The notes under the pieces are model-generated. The model ran no database searches and was not told where the DNA came from. It saw nothing but the letters and a program-made list of their open reading frames with translations. Positions 34,310 to 43,963 of a DNA stretch of 64,000 bases are shown here, one piece after another (positions within the stretch are counted from its first letter, which is position 1; every line of letters starts with the position of its first letter). The DNA is taken from the NCBI GenBank assembly GCA_902486425.1, contig CABTOK010000009.1, positions 62,001 to 126,000 on the forward strand, written 5' to 3'. Source of the DNA: UBA11475 sp902486425 (GTDB lineage Bacteria; Bacillota; Clostridia; Christensenellales; Borkfalkiaceae). Both the position numbers and the translations under genes were made by a program.

Positions 34310-34750
34310 ATGTCAGGACAAGTTATCGCAATTTTGAGTTTGGCTCTTACCGCCGCGCTTTGCGGCGTAGGTTCTGCGCTCGGACTTTTCAAAACCGGCA
34401 GCGCGGCTGCGGGCGTTTTGTCTGAAGATCCCAAAAAGTTCAGCAAAGTACTCGTACTCGTAGTTTTACCCGCTACTCAGGGTATTTACGGTTTCGTATT
34501 CGGAATCATCGGCTTAGGCAGCGTAACCGCGACCATGACGGTAGCGGCAGGCTTAAAAGTATTGATGGCTTCGCTTCCGATGATGGTAACGGGTTTAATC
34601 ACCGCCATCTTCCAGGGACTTACTTCGGTTGCGTGTATCAACACCATCGCAAAGCAGGATTCGCTTTCGGGTAAGCTCATTCTTTTCCCGGCAATGGTCG
34701 AAACTTACGCGATTTTAGGTCTTGTCGTTTCGATTCTTTTAATCGCTTAA
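34310..34750 (+). CDS. ntpK: V-type ATPase proteolipid subunit K (c ring)
   Basis: 146 residues, four membrane helices as in the duplicated proteolipid of V-type enzymes. The ion-binding residues known from Enterococcus hirae NtpK have visible counterparts: LPATQG for Leu61, Thr64 and Gln65, IFQG for Gln110, and MVETYAIL for the essential Glu139. This ligand set is the Na+-binding type. A very strong CGGAGGA site precedes the ATG, fitting the high copy number of the subunit. Confidence 0.95.
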   Translation: MSGQVIAILSLALTAALCGVGSALGLFKTGSAAAGVLSEDPKKFSKVLVLVVLPATQGIYGFVFGIIGLGSVTATMTVAAGLKVLMASLPMMVTGLITAIFQGLTSVACINTIAKQDSLSGKLILFPAMVETYAILGLVVSILLIA

Positions 34751-34782
34751 TTTTGCCGGAAATAAATTAAAAGGTAAATTAA

Positions 34783-35358
34783 ATGGACAGCAAAGAAGCT
34801 ATAATCGGCACGATAATGTCCGAAGCAGAAGAAAAAGCGGCTAAAATCACCCAAAAGGGTAACGAAGACGCCGATAAACTTATTTCCGACGCGAAGGCTT
34901 TTGCCGAAGATCTTAACAATAAACTTAAAAGCGAATACGCTTTTAACGAAGCCGAAACTCTCCGCCGCAGAAAAACGGTGGCGGCTCTCGACGCGAAGAA
35001 GCTCGTTCTCAAAGCGAAACAGGAAGTTTTGTCCGAAGTTTTTTCAAGAGCGTACGACAAACTTTGCGCCCTTCAAAAGTCCGACTATCTGGCTCTCGTC
35101 GACAAACTTCTCGTATTAAGCGCGGAAGACGGGGATGAAGTCGTTTTATCGGACGACGGCGTGATCGCAGACGGCGATATAAAATCGCTTGGCGTTTATA
35201 AAGAGAGAAACTTAACCGTTTCGTCCGAAAAGGGAGACTTTAAGGGCGGCGTAAAACTTATAGGCAAAATATGCGACAAAGATTTGTCGTTCAGACAGGT
35301 TCTTGACGAAAAGAAGGATTCTCTTTCCGCAAAAATGGCGGAAGAACTCTTTTCGTGA
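34783..35358 (+). CDS. ntpE: V-type ATPase subunit E (peripheral stalk)
   Basis: 191 residues. The N-terminal two thirds form a charged helix (EAEEKAAKITQKGNEDADKL), and the C-terminal part is a mixed domain (KGGVKLIGKICDKDLSFR) that binds subunit B, as in other E subunits. It pairs with NtpF in the stator. Located 32 nt after ntpK and 19 nt before ntpC. Confidence 0.9.
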   Translation: MDSKEAIIGTIMSEAEEKAAKITQKGNEDADKLISDAKAFAEDLNNKLKSEYAFNEAETLRRRKTVAALDAKKLVLKAKQEVLSEVFSRAYDKLCALQKSDYLALVDKLLVLSAEDGDEVVLSDDGVIADGDIKSLGVYKERNLTVSSEKGDFKGGVKLIGKICDKDLSFRQVLDEKKDSLSAKMAEELFS

Positions 35359-35377
35359 AATAAAAGATAATTAAAAC

Positions 35378-36349
35378 ATGAAAAATTCCACGTACTCAAA
35401 TGCGCTTGCCATTGCTTCCGAAAAGTATTTTTTGGGCAACGAACGCATCAACAGAATGACCGGGGCAACTCCCGAAGAGGCTCTCGGAATATTGGCGGAA
35501 GTCGATTTCGGCGGCGGCGTAAGCGTTAAATCGCCGCTTGAATTCGAGCTTCTTATCCGCGCGGAAGAAAATAAGCTGTTCGATTTTATAAAAGAATACT
35601 GCACGTCGGAAGCTTTTACCGAATTTTTTATTACCGGCAACGATTTTTATAACGCGCAGGCATATTTAAGAGCAAAATATCTTAAATTCGATCCGGAACC
35701 TATGCTTATGGCCGAAGGTCTTATGAAATGCGCGGAGCTTAAAGAAAAGATTCTCGTAGACGAATACGACGGTTTCGGAAAAGAACTTAAAGAAGCTCTT
35801 TTAGCCGCCGACAGAATGTTCGTCAAACACACGGCGACAGGCTCTAAAATAGACGAACTTTTCAAATCCGCTCTTTATAAAAGGCTTTACGTCGTTTCAA
35901 AGAAGGATTCCGATCTTAAAAATCTTTACGGCTTAAAGGCGGACGAAATAAACGTTTCGCTCGCTCTCCGCAAACCTTACGAAGAAGCCGAAAAATCGTT
36001 CGTTCCGGGTGGCAGTTTCGATAAAAGCGAACTTAAAGCCATATCTATGGGAACTATAGATATAAGTTCCGTAAAAAAGAATAAAGAAAAGGCAGAAACG
36101 TTATCGCTCGCATTCAGGGCGAAAGAAGGAAACCGCGCGCTTTCGGAATTTGAAAAACATTCGGACGATCTTATTATGGAATATCTTCTTAAAAAGAAGT
36201 ATTCTTCCGAAAAAATCTATCCCTTCATGTTATACTGCTATTATAAAAAACGCGAACTCGAAAACGTGCGCATAGTAATGGTAGGATTGCTGAACGGCAT
36301 GTCCGAAGCGGATATAAAGGGGAGGCTGAGAAAGAGCTATGAATGGTAA
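35378..36349 (+). CDS. ntpC: V-type ATPase subunit C/d
   Basis: 323 residues, the all-helical funnel that links the central stalk to the c ring. YSNALAIASEKYFLGNERI at the start, NDFYNAQAYLRAKYLKFDP and the three-fold helical repeat pattern fit the family. No membrane segment. The 3' end overlaps the next gene by 11 nt, so the two are probably translationally coupled. Confidence 0.9.
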   Translation: MKNSTYSNALAIASEKYFLGNERINRMTGATPEEALGILAEVDFGGGVSVKSPLEFELLIRAEENKLFDFIKEYCTSEAFTEFFITGNDFYNAQAYLRAKYLKFDPEPMLMAEGLMKCAELKEKILVDEYDGFGKELKEALLAADRMFVKHTATGSKIDELFKSALYKRLYVVSKKDSDLKNLYGLKADEINVSLALRKPYEEAEKSFVPGGSFDKSELKAISMGTIDISSVKKNKEKAETLSLAFRAKEGNRALSEFEKHSDDLIMEYLLKKKYSSEKIYPFMLYCYYKKRELENVRIVMVGLLNGMSEADIKGRLRKSYEW

Positions 36350-36677
36350 AATGGCGATAATCGGCGACGGGGACGGCGTAACCGTCTTTTCGTCGGTAGG
36401 TATAGTTCCGTTCCCCGTAAAAGGTGCGGAAGAAGCAGCCTCGACACTAAAAAAACTCGCAAAAGAATATAAAATAATTTTCGTAACCGACGATATAGCA
36501 GAGCAGATAGACGAAACGATAAAAAAATACGTTTCGGCTTCGTACCCGATAGTTCTCTCCGTTCCGTCGGGCAAGGGAAGCAACGGTTACGGCACGGCGG
36601 TACTCAAAGACGCTATGGAAAAGGCTCTCGGCGTTGATATTTTATTTAACGTCAAAGACAAGGAAGGAAACAAATAA
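36339..36677 (+). CDS. ntpG: V-type ATPase subunit F (NtpG)
   Basis: 112 residues. MAIIGDGDGVTVFSSVGI is the conserved N-terminal strand-loop of subunit F, followed by IIFVTDDIAEQIDE and YPIVLSVPSGKGS. It sits on the rotor stalk between D and C. Its TAATG shares one base with the ntpA start, again suggesting coupled translation. It is named F in the general scheme and NtpG in the Enterococcus scheme. Confidence 0.93.
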   Translation: MNGKMAIIGDGDGVTVFSSVGIVPFPVKGAEEAASTLKKLAKEYKIIFVTDDIAEQIDETIKKYVSASYPIVLSVPSGKGSNGYGTAVLKDAMEKALGVDILFNVKDKEGNK

Positions 36678-38437
36678 TGCAAGGTAAAGTTATAAAAGTT
36701 GCCGGACCGCTCATCGTTGCGGAAAACATGGCAGACAGCAAAATTTACGACGTAGTCCGCGTTGGCGAATTAGGTCTTGTCGGCGAAATAATAGAACTCC
36801 GCGGCGACAAGGCTTCCATTCAGGTTTACGAAGAAACCAGCGGCTTAGGTCCAGGCGACATCGTCGAATCGACTTTCGCTCCTCTCTCGGTCGAACTCGC
36901 TCCCGGACTTATCGAAGGCATTTTCGACGGTATTCAGAGACCGCTCGACAAGGTTTACGCAAAGTACGGCGACAGAATTTCGAGAGGTATTAAGGTAAAC
37001 AATATCGACAGGGACAAAAAGTGGACATTTAAACCGGTCAAAAAAGTCGGCGACAAGGTTTCGGCCGGAGATATAATCGGCGTCGTCGACGAAACGGCTA
37101 TCGTTTCGCATAAAATAATGGTTCCTTACGGCGTCGAAGGCGAACTTACCGCAATATATCCGGGAGATTTCACCATAACGGATACCGTCGCAAAGGTAAA
37201 AACGAAAGACGGCGAAAAAGAACTTTGCATGCTTCAGAAGTGGCCCGTCCGTCGCGGCAGACCTTATAAATCGAAAATCACCCCCAATGAACCGCTTATC
37301 ACCGGTCAGAGGGTTATAGATACTTTGTTCCCCGTCGCAAAAGGCGGCGTGGCATGCGTTCCGGGACCTTTCGGAAGCGGCAAAACGGTAGTTCAGCATC
37401 AGCTCGCGAAATGGGCGGACGCAGACATAATCGTATATATAGGCTGCGGCGAACGCGGTAATGAAATGACCGACGTTCTTAACGAATTCCCCGCGCTTAA
37501 AGATCCCAAATCGGGCGAACCGCTTATGAAGAGAACGGTTCTTATAGCAAACACATCGGATATGCCCGTCGCCGCGCGTGAAGCGTCTATATATACGGGT
37601 ATAACCATTTCGGAATATTTCAGAGACATGGGTTACAACGTAGCGATCATGGCGGACTCCACTTCCCGCTGGGCGGAAGCTTTGCGTGAAATGAGCGGAC
37701 GTCTCGAAGAAATGCCCGGCGAAGAAGGTTACCCCGCATATCTTTCGTCGAGACTTGCCGAATTCTATGAAAGAGCAGGTTACGTTTACACGTTAGGCTC
37801 CGACGAAAGAAAAGGCTCTATAACGGCGATCGGCGCGGTTTCGCCTCAGGGCGGCGACCTTTCGGAACCCGTTTCGCAGGCAACACTCCGAATAGTAAAA
37901 GTATTCTGGGGACTTTCTGCCTCGCTCGCTTATAAAAGACACTTCCCGGCGATCGACTGGCTTACGAGTTATTCGCTCTATGCGGACAGACTTACCCCGT
38001 GGTACGAAGACAACGTATCGGCGGAATTTGCAAAATACCGCTTATTCATAGCGACAGTTTTGCAGGAAGAAGCCGAACTCGACGAAATCGTAAGACTCGT
38101 TGGCGCAGACGCGCTTTCGTATAAAGACAGACTTACGATGGAAACCGCCCGTACCATAAGAGAAGACTATCTTCATCAGAACGCTTTCAACGAAGTAGAC
38201 ACGTATACTTCTCTTTCAAAACAGCACAAAATGCTGAAACTTATTTACGACTTTAACGAATTCGGACAGGCTGCACTTTCAAGAGGCGCAGAGTATTCCG
38301 ATATTATAAATCTTCCCGAAAAGGAAAAAATCGGCAGAGCGAAATACGTTCCCGAAGAAAACATAAGCGAACTCGACGATCTCGACATAACGCTCTGCTC
38401 GGAACTCAAAGCGCTCGGAGGAGAAAGCGATGCTTAA
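36677..38437 (+). CDS. ntpA: V-type ATPase catalytic subunit A
   Basis: 586 residues, normal length. The catalytic P-loop GPFGSGKT is near residue 231, in the context CVPGPFGSGKTVVQHQ; YIGCGERGNEMTDVL and the SRWAEALREMSGRLEEMPG segment are diagnostic. The insertion (non-homologous region) present in V/A-type A subunits is included between about residues 110 and 180. It hydrolyses ATP to drive rotation. The last 8 nt overlap ntpB. Confidence 0.98.
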   Translation: MQGKVIKVAGPLIVAENMADSKIYDVVRVGELGLVGEIIELRGDKASIQVYEETSGLGPGDIVESTFAPLSVELAPGLIEGIFDGIQRPLDKVYAKYGDRISRGIKVNNIDRDKKWTFKPVKKVGDKVSAGDIIGVVDETAIVSHKIMVPYGVEGELTAIYPGDFTITDTVAKVKTKDGEKELCMLQKWPVRRGRPYKSKITPNEPLITGQRVIDTLFPVAKGGVACVPGPFGSGKTVVQHQLAKWADADIIVYIGCGERGNEMTDVLNEFPALKDPKSGEPLMKRTVLIANTSDMPVAAREASIYTGITISEYFRDMGYNVAIMADSTSRWAEALREMSGRLEEMPGEEGYPAYLSSRLAEFYERAGYVYTLGSDERKGSITAIGAVSPQGGDLSEPVSQATLRIVKVFWGLSASLAYKRHFPAIDWLTSYSLYADRLTPWYEDNVSAEFAKYRLFIATVLQEEAELDEIVRLVGADALSYKDRLTMETARTIREDYLHQNAFNEVDTYTSLSKQHKMLKLIYDFNEFGQAALSRGAEYSDIINLPEKEKIGRAKYVPEENISELDDLDITLCSELKALGGESDA

Positions 38438-39806
38438 GGAATATAAAACCATTAAAGAGGTCGTAGGACCTATAATGCTCGTCGAAGGCGTCGAAGGCGC
38501 AAAGTATAACGAACTCGTCGAAATAAGACAAAAAAACGGCGAAGTCCGTTACGGCAAGGTTCTCGAAGTAAATAAAGATAAAGCTCTCGTTCAGCTTTTC
38601 GAAAGCGCGCAGGGCTTGCAGATTTCTACGTCCAAAGCCGTTTTTATCGGTAAAGGACAGGAACTTGCCGTTTCCGAAGACATGCTCGGAAGAGTTTTCG
38701 ACGGCATGGGCAACCCCAAAGACGGCGGCGCGCCGATTATTGCCGAAAAGTACATGGATATAAACGGCGAACCGATTAACCCCGCCGCGAGAGAATGTCC
38801 GGACGAGTTTATTCAGACGGGCGTTTCCGCAATAGACGGCCTTAACACGCTCGTAAGAGGTCAGAAGCTCCCCGTGTTCTCGATGAGCGGTCTTCCTCAT
38901 GCGGAACTTGCCGCGCAGATAGCTCGTCAGGCTAAGGTTTTAGGTACGGACGAAAAGTTCGCGGTCGTATTCGCGGCGGTCGGCATCACTTACGAAGAAG
39001 CCGATTATTTCGTACAGGACTTTAAAAAGACCGGAGCTATCGAAAGAACGGTTATGTTCACAAACCTTGCAAACGATCCCGCGATCGAACGTATAGCGAC
39101 GCCGCATCTTGCGCTTACCGCTGCGGAATATCTCGCTTACGATCTCGGTATGCACGTCCTCGTAATAATCACCGATATCACCAACTATTGCGAAGCTCTG
39201 AAAGAAGTTTCGGCAGCCCGTAAAGAAGTTCCCGGAAGAAGAGGATACCCCGGTTATCTTTATACCGACCTTGCTTCCATGTACGAAAGAGCGGGCAGAA
39301 TAAAGGGCAAAAAAGGTTCCATTACCCAGATACCCATTCTCACCATGCCCGAAGATGATAAAACGCATCCCATTCCCGACCTTACCGGATACATTACCGA
39401 AGGTCAGATCATCTTATCGCGTGAACTTTATAAAAAAGGCGTAAATCCGCCTATCGACGTTCTTCCGTCGCTTTCCCGTCTTAAAGACAAGGGTATAGGC
39501 AAAGGAAAAACGAGAGAAGACCACGCCGACACCATGAACCAGCTCTTCGCGGCGTACGCGAGAGGCAAAGAAGCGAAAGAACTCGCCGCTATCTTAGGCG
39601 AAGCCGCTCTTACCGACATCGACAAACTTTACGCAAAATTTGCCGAAGAGTTTGAAAAGAAGTACGTTTCGCAAGGATTTACCGCAAACAGAAGCATTGA
39701 AGAAACTCTCGACATCGGCTGGGAACTTCTTAAAATATTACCGAGATCGGAACTTAAACGTATTAAAGAAGTTTATATCGAACAGCATCTCGGCAAAGAA
39801 GAATAA
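38430..39806 (+). CDS. ntpB: V-type ATPase subunit B
   Basis: 458 residues. VVGPIMLVEGVEGAKYNE opens the protein. In place of a P-loop it has SMSGLPHAELAAQIARQ, the non-catalytic form seen in B subunits. EVSAARKEVPGRRGYPGYLY and LPSLSRLKDKGIGKGKTR are conserved. It starts inside the end of ntpA behind GGAGGAG, so coupling and equal stoichiometry with A are expected. Confidence 0.98.
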   Translation: MLKEYKTIKEVVGPIMLVEGVEGAKYNELVEIRQKNGEVRYGKVLEVNKDKALVQLFESAQGLQISTSKAVFIGKGQELAVSEDMLGRVFDGMGNPKDGGAPIIAEKYMDINGEPINPAARECPDEFIQTGVSAIDGLNTLVRGQKLPVFSMSGLPHAELAAQIARQAKVLGTDEKFAVVFAAVGITYEEADYFVQDFKKTGAIERTVMFTNLANDPAIERIATPHLALTAAEYLAYDLGMHVLVIITDITNYCEALKEVSAARKEVPGRRGYPGYLYTDLASMYERAGRIKGKKGSITQIPILTMPEDDKTHPIPDLTGYITEGQIILSRELYKKGVNPPIDVLPSLSRLKDKGIGKGKTREDHADTMNQLFAAYARGKEAKELAAILGEAALTDIDKLYAKFAEEFEKKYVSQGFTANRSIEETLDIGWELLKILPRSELKRIKEVYIEQHLGKEE

Positions 39807-39853
39807 TTTACCGAAAATATCTTAACCCGAAAATATAAAAAACGGAGTAAAAA

Positions 39854-40486
39854 GTGGCAAGAATAAACGTTAACCCGACGCGAATGGAGCTTAAAAAGCT
39901 TAAAGCAAGACTCAAAACGGCGGAAAGGGGTTATAAATTATTAAAGGACAAAACGGACGAAATGGTTCGCCGGTTTTCCGTAATAGTAAGAGAAAACAAA
40001 GCTTTAAGGGACGAAGCGGAAGCCGACGTCGCAAGCGTTCTCGCACAGTTTTCGGTTGCGAGAAGCTTAATGTCAGAACCGGCAATAAACCTTGCTTTTT
40101 CTATGCCGGCGGTTTCGGTGGAACTCGAATGTTCGACTTCGAACATAATGAGCGTAGAAGTTCCGAAACTCGAACTGAAAGAAACCCGTTCGGGCGATAA
40201 ACTGCCCTATTCCGTAATAGACGTTACGAGCGAAGCGGATAAATCCGTCGAACTTGCGGGAAAGGTGCTTAATAAACTTATCCGTCTTGCCGAAGTCGAA
40301 AAGAGCGTATGTATGCTCGCAGACGAAATCGAAAAGGGCAAAAGAAGAGTAAACGCTCTCGAAAACGTTATGATCCCCAACTTAAAGGAAACCATAAAGT
40401 ATATTTCGATGAAACTTGAAGAAGACGACCGCAGTTCGAGAACCAGACTTATGAAGGTAAAAGAAATGCTTGCCGAAAGACAGTAA
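39854..40486 (+). CDS. ntpD: V-type ATPase subunit D (central rotor stalk)
   Basis: 210 residues with a GTG start behind CGGAG. INVNPTRMELKKLKARLKTA at the N-terminus and VNALENVMIPNLKETIKYI at the C-terminus form the long antiparallel coiled coil of the rotor. It is the last gene of the operon. No ntpH or ntpJ (K+ uptake) gene follows, unlike in Enterococcus hirae. Confidence 0.95.
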   Translation: MARINVNPTRMELKKLKARLKTAERGYKLLKDKTDEMVRRFSVIVRENKALRDEAEADVASVLAQFSVARSLMSEPAINLAFSMPAVSVELECSTSNIMSVEVPKLELKETRSGDKLPYSVIDVTSEADKSVELAGKVLNKLIRLAEVEKSVCMLADEIEKGKRRVNALENVMIPNLKETIKYISMKLEEDDRSSRTRLMKVKEMLAERQ

Positions 40487-40679
40487 TTTATCTGTAGGCT
40501 GTCAAAAACGGGGCGGTTTCACACTACCTGTTTTACCGAAACGCTGCCACAATATGTTTTGTAAATCATAAACGTATCGGAAACGTTGCTAAGACGTAAA
40601 CCGCGGTAAAAACAACCGCTTAAAAGCTGATAAAAGCAACCGCCCAAAAAGCGGAAAAATAAACAATAAAAATATAAAC

Positions 40680-40706
40680 AAGCCGGATTTTCATCCGGTT
40701 TTTTAT
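40680..40706 (+). terminator. V-ATPase operon terminator
   Basis: CCGGAT, TTTC loop, ATCCGG and a T run. It ends the nine-gene operon; the 190 nt before it hold no recognisable feature. Confidence 0.85.
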
Positions 40707-40809
40707 TTAAAAATATTTTTTCGGTTTATAACTCAGACATGCTTTTGTTTACGCTTGAAAAATTTTGCATTATATGTTAATCTAAAATAAAGGGAAAAAG
40801 GACTGAAAA

Positions 40810-41892
40810 ATGGAAAACGAAAATATAAAAGAAGAATATTTTCTCGGAAGAAGCGTCGAAGTTTTTACTTATAAAGAAACGGAAGAGATTATAAAAGGAA
40901 AAGTCGTTTTAGTAACGGGCGGGGGCGGATTTATCGGCGGCGAGCTTTGCCGTCAGGTAGCCGCGTATTCGCCTGAGTCTCTCGTGATTTTAGATATTTA
41001 CGAAAACAACGCTTATTTAACAGAGCTTGATCTGAAAGAAAAGTACCCCGATATAAACATAAAAACGGTTATCGCGAGCGTGAGAGACAAGGATAAAATA
41101 AACGAAGTTTTCAAAACTTACCGTCCGCAGATAGTATTTCATGCGGCGGCGCACAAACATGTTCCGCTTATGGAAGAAGAACCCGCCGAAGCCGTAAAAA
41201 ACAACGTCTCCGGTACTTTGAACGTCGCTCTTGCCGCGAATAATTACAAAGCGGAAAAATTCGTGCTTATTTCAACCGATAAGGCGGTCAGTTCATCGAG
41301 CGTTATGGGGGCGACGAAAAGAATTGCCGAGATGATCGCCGGATATATGAACGAAAGGTCAAAAACTAATTTTTCGGCAGTCAGATTCGGCAACGTATTC
41401 GGTTCCGGCGGCTCGGTCGTTCCTATTTTTAAAATGCAGATAGAAAGGGGCGGTCCGGTTACCGTTACCGACAAAACCGTTACGAGATATTTTATGACGG
41501 TGAAGGAAGCAGTTTCGCTCATTCTTCATGCGGCGGCGTTTTCGGCCGGCGGAGAAATATTCATACTCGATATGGGCAGTCCCGTAAATATTTACGATTT
41601 AGCGATAAAAATGATAAAAAGTTTCGGCTTGACGCCCGACAAAGATATAAAAATACGCGTTACCGGTTTACGTGCAGGAGAAAAATTATCGGAAGATCTT
41701 TTTGGTAAAAAAGAGACCGTAACGCCGACAAAAAACAAAAAAATAAGTTCCGTAAAAACCGAAAAGGTTGCGGACGATTTTTTACCAAAACTTAATCTGC
41801 TTATAAAAGAAGCAGAAAAAAATCCTTCACCCGACAAGGCGAAGCAAATGATTTCGGAATTTTTGCCGGAATATCGCATAACGAAAAAATAA
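40810..41892 (+). CDS. Nucleotide-sugar 4,6-dehydratase-like SDR (CapD/FlaA1 type)
   Basis: 360 residues. VVLVTGGGGFIGGELCRQV is the NAD(P)-binding loop; FHAAAHKHVPLMEEEP, ISTDKAV and VMGATKRIAEM (with Met in place of the classic catalytic Tyr) are the CapD/FlaA1/PglF group motifs, and VTRYFMTVKEAVSLI follows. These enzymes make 4-keto-6-deoxy UDP-sugars for glycans. It lacks the N-terminal membrane helices of large CapD proteins and is a compact cytosolic form. AAGGA lies before the ATG. No glycosyltransferases are adjacent, so its glycan pathway is unclear; it directly precedes the ECF sigma operon. Confidence 0.9.
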   Translation: MENENIKEEYFLGRSVEVFTYKETEEIIKGKVVLVTGGGGFIGGELCRQVAAYSPESLVILDIYENNAYLTELDLKEKYPDINIKTVIASVRDKDKINEVFKTYRPQIVFHAAAHKHVPLMEEEPAEAVKNNVSGTLNVALAANNYKAEKFVLISTDKAVSSSSVMGATKRIAEMIAGYMNERSKTNFSAVRFGNVFGSGGSVVPIFKMQIERGGPVTVTDKTVTRYFMTVKEAVSLILHAAAFSAGGEIFILDMGSPVNIYDLAIKMIKSFGLTPDKDIKIRVTGLRAGEKLSEDLFGKKETVTPTKNKKISSVKTEKVADDFLPKLNLLIKEAEKNPSPDKAKQMISEFLPEYRITKK

Positions 41893-41913
41893 ATATAAAA
41901 TAAATAAAAATTT

Positions 41914-41942
41914 TGCAACAAAACCATATGTTAAAGCGTTTA
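41914..41942 (+). promoter_or_regulatory. Predicted ECF-sigma promoter of the sigma operon
   Basis: TGCAAC, 17-nt spacer, CGTTTA. The wider sequence TTGCAACAAAAC-N11-GCGTTTAA is repeated exactly, including spacing, before the lipoprotein gene 2.4 kb downstream. The AAC in the -35 and CGT in the -10 are typical of ECF promoters. Predicted start is about 32 nt before the sigma ATG; it implies autoregulation. Confidence 0.85.
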
Positions 41943-41980
41943 AGTTAACGAAGGGAACAAAAGAGTATAAAGGGATAAAA

Positions 41981-42508
41981 ATGAATAAAAGGGAAATCGA
42001 CGCCGCGCTTTACAGGGTATCTTTAGGCGATAACGAAGCGTTCGGCAGACTTTACGAGGAAACTCGTCGCGGCGTATACGCGTTTTTGTTTTCGTATTTC
42101 AACAATTCGTGCGATTGCGAAGACGCCGTTCAGACGACATATCTCAAAATAAAAACGAATATTTCTCACTACCAAAAGGGGACCAACGGGCTTGCCTGGA
42201 TTTTACAGATAGCGAAGAACGTTGCTCTTTCGGAACTGAGAAAGAAAAAGTCGGACGAAAAGCGGCTCGATAATTACATAGACAGCGAAGAGACTGTTTC
42301 GGAACCGCAATACAAAGGCGAGATAATCGACCTTATGAAGCGTACTCTGGACGAAGATGAACAAAGAATAGTAATTCTGCATGCGGTGTGGGATTATAAA
42401 CATAAAGAAATCGCAGAGATGTTGAACTGTCCCACCGGAACCGTAACTTCAAAATACAAACGGGCGGTGGACAAAATGAAAAAAGCATGGAAGGAGGGAA
42501 ACAGGTAA
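41981..42508 (+). CDS. ECF-type RNA polymerase sigma factor
   Basis: 175 residues with only sigma regions 2 and 4. Region 2 includes FGRLYEETRRGVYAFLFSYF and CEDAVQTTYLKIKTNI; region 4 includes LDEDEQRIVILHAVWDYKHKE and MLNCPTGTVTSKYKRAVDKM, the -35-binding helix-turn-helix. The anti-sigma-like gene starts 3 nt after the stop, so the two form an operon. The sigma factor probably recognises the shared TGCAAC-N17-CGTTTA promoters seen here. The signal is unknown but is presumably sensed outside the membrane. Confidence 0.95.
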   Translation: MNKREIDAALYRVSLGDNEAFGRLYEETRRGVYAFLFSYFNNSCDCEDAVQTTYLKIKTNISHYQKGTNGLAWILQIAKNVALSELRKKKSDEKRLDNYIDSEETVSEPQYKGEIIDLMKRTLDEDEQRIVILHAVWDYKHKEIAEMLNCPTGTVTSKYKRAVDKMKKAWKEGNR

Positions 42509-42511
42509 CGT

Positions 42512-43963
42512 ATGAAAAACTTTAAAAAACTTTTAAACGACGAATTCGAAGCCGCGTCTCCCGAGCTTTCGGAAGAAGTAAAAAACGCTCCGATAATAAC
42601 TGGCAAAGAAGCCGTTGAAATCGAAGTTGCGGCGCGTTACGGCAATACCGTTGCCGCCGAAAGTAAACGCAAGCTGTATATAGGAGCGGCGTTTATCGCA
42701 GTGCTTATCGCTCTTGTTTTCGCCGTTCTCGCGGCGACGGGAATATTCAAAAACGGCGGCGTTACGATAAAGACCGACTACGTTTTCGCTTATGAAATAA
42801 ACCCCGCCGTGGCTTTCGTTACGGACGAGAACGGGGTTGTAAAAAACGTTTCGTCGTTAAATAAAGACGCGGACGTCGTTCTTTCGGATGAAGAAACGGC
42901 AAATAAAATTAAAAACGTTCCGCTCGAAACCGCAGTGGTAACTTATACCAAAGCGGTAGCAAAACTCGGCTATCTCGATATTAAAAAGTCCGAAACGAAG
43001 GAATCGCTTTCGGCGGTAAGAATTTCGTTTGCGGAAAGCGCGGATAAAATTATTTCGTCGGTGAAATCTTCGCTCGAAGGATTTTTTAAGTCTCACGGCA
43101 TTTTTTCGGCAGTGGTAGACGATAAAGTGGACGTAAAAGAATTATGTTCGAGAGTTAACGTCGAATACGACGAGGAGGGCGGATTAAAAGCTCTTTCAAA
43201 TACTCTCGAAACCGAGAATAACACTTATTACGGCAAAGTAAACAAAAACGCTACCGAAGCCGAAATAAAAGATCTGTACGAAAGCGAAATTGTCGGAAGC
43301 GACATTCTCGATATCGTGCGGGGCGGACTTATCGAAAATCTTAACAAGATAAAAAAGAACGCCGAAATGATTAAAAACATTTACGATCTTAATAACGAGA
43401 TAACGGATCACCCCGATAACCCTAAGAGATTCGGCAAATTGGCGGCAGACTTCTGGACTCTTAAAAAATGGTACGGACTCGACTATGATTACTCCGAAAA
43501 TTTTTCGGCTCTTATGATTAAAACCAATCTCGCCGTCGAAGAATATAAGGAATATTTTAATAAAGAACTTAAATCTTCCGACGATCTCGAAGAAGCCGGA
43601 AACGTATATAAGAATTTAGGCGACGTTTTCGGAACAGGTATAGAAGCGATATTGAAAAATTTCACTTCGGAAGATTTTATAGTTTCGCCGGATAAATTTA
43701 TTTCGCTGCTTAAACTTATCGGAATAGACGTAACCGGTATCGAAAATATTATAAATTCCGTTCCGACTACCGTCGAAAAGTATATTGCCGAAATGAAGTC
43801 CGCCGTCTCTATGTTAAAGACCGCAAGATACGAAAAGTTTTCGGCTGTTTACGAAGAAGCAAGAAGCGAAATCACATCCGCCGATTACGACGAATATATA
43901 AATAGTATAATAAGAACTTACGGATCGCTTGCAAACTTCTGGACAGATACGCATAAGGCGTAA
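42512..43963 (+). CDS. RsgI-like membrane anti-sigma factor
   Basis: 483 residues. A cytosolic N-terminus of about 53 residues, one membrane helix (residues about 55-78, LYIGAAFIAVLIALVFAVLA) and a large external part. Just outside the membrane is YEINPAVAFVTDENGVVKNV (Asn97-Pro98), matching the juxtamembrane domain of RsgI anti-sigma factors (INPS.EL.VN..G.V). In RsgI proteins, cleavage at this Asn-Pro bond has been reported as part of signalling. The remaining 380 residues are helical, without a carbohydrate-binding module, unlike clostridial RsgI. Being directly behind the ECF sigma gene, it should hold that sigma inactive. The N-terminal part is too divergent to confirm sigma binding by eye. 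Confidence 0.8.
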   Translation: MKNFKKLLNDEFEAASPELSEEVKNAPIITGKEAVEIEVAARYGNTVAAESKRKLYIGAAFIAVLIALVFAVLAATGIFKNGGVTIKTDYVFAYEINPAVAFVTDENGVVKNVSSLNKDADVVLSDEETANKIKNVPLETAVVTYTKAVAKLGYLDIKKSETKESLSAVRISFAESADKIISSVKSSLEGFFKSHGIFSAVVDDKVDVKELCSRVNVEYDEEGGLKALSNTLETENNTYYGKVNKNATEAEIKDLYESEIVGSDILDIVRGGLIENLNKIKKNAEMIKNIYDLNNEITDHPDNPKRFGKLAADFWTLKKWYGLDYDYSENFSALMIKTNLAVEEYKEYFNKELKSSDDLEEAGNVYKNLGDVFGTGIEAILKNFTSEDFIVSPDKFISLLKLIGIDVTGIENIINSVPTTVEKYIAEMKSAVSMLKTARYEKFSAVYEEARSEITSADYDEYINSIIRTYGSLANFWTDTHKA

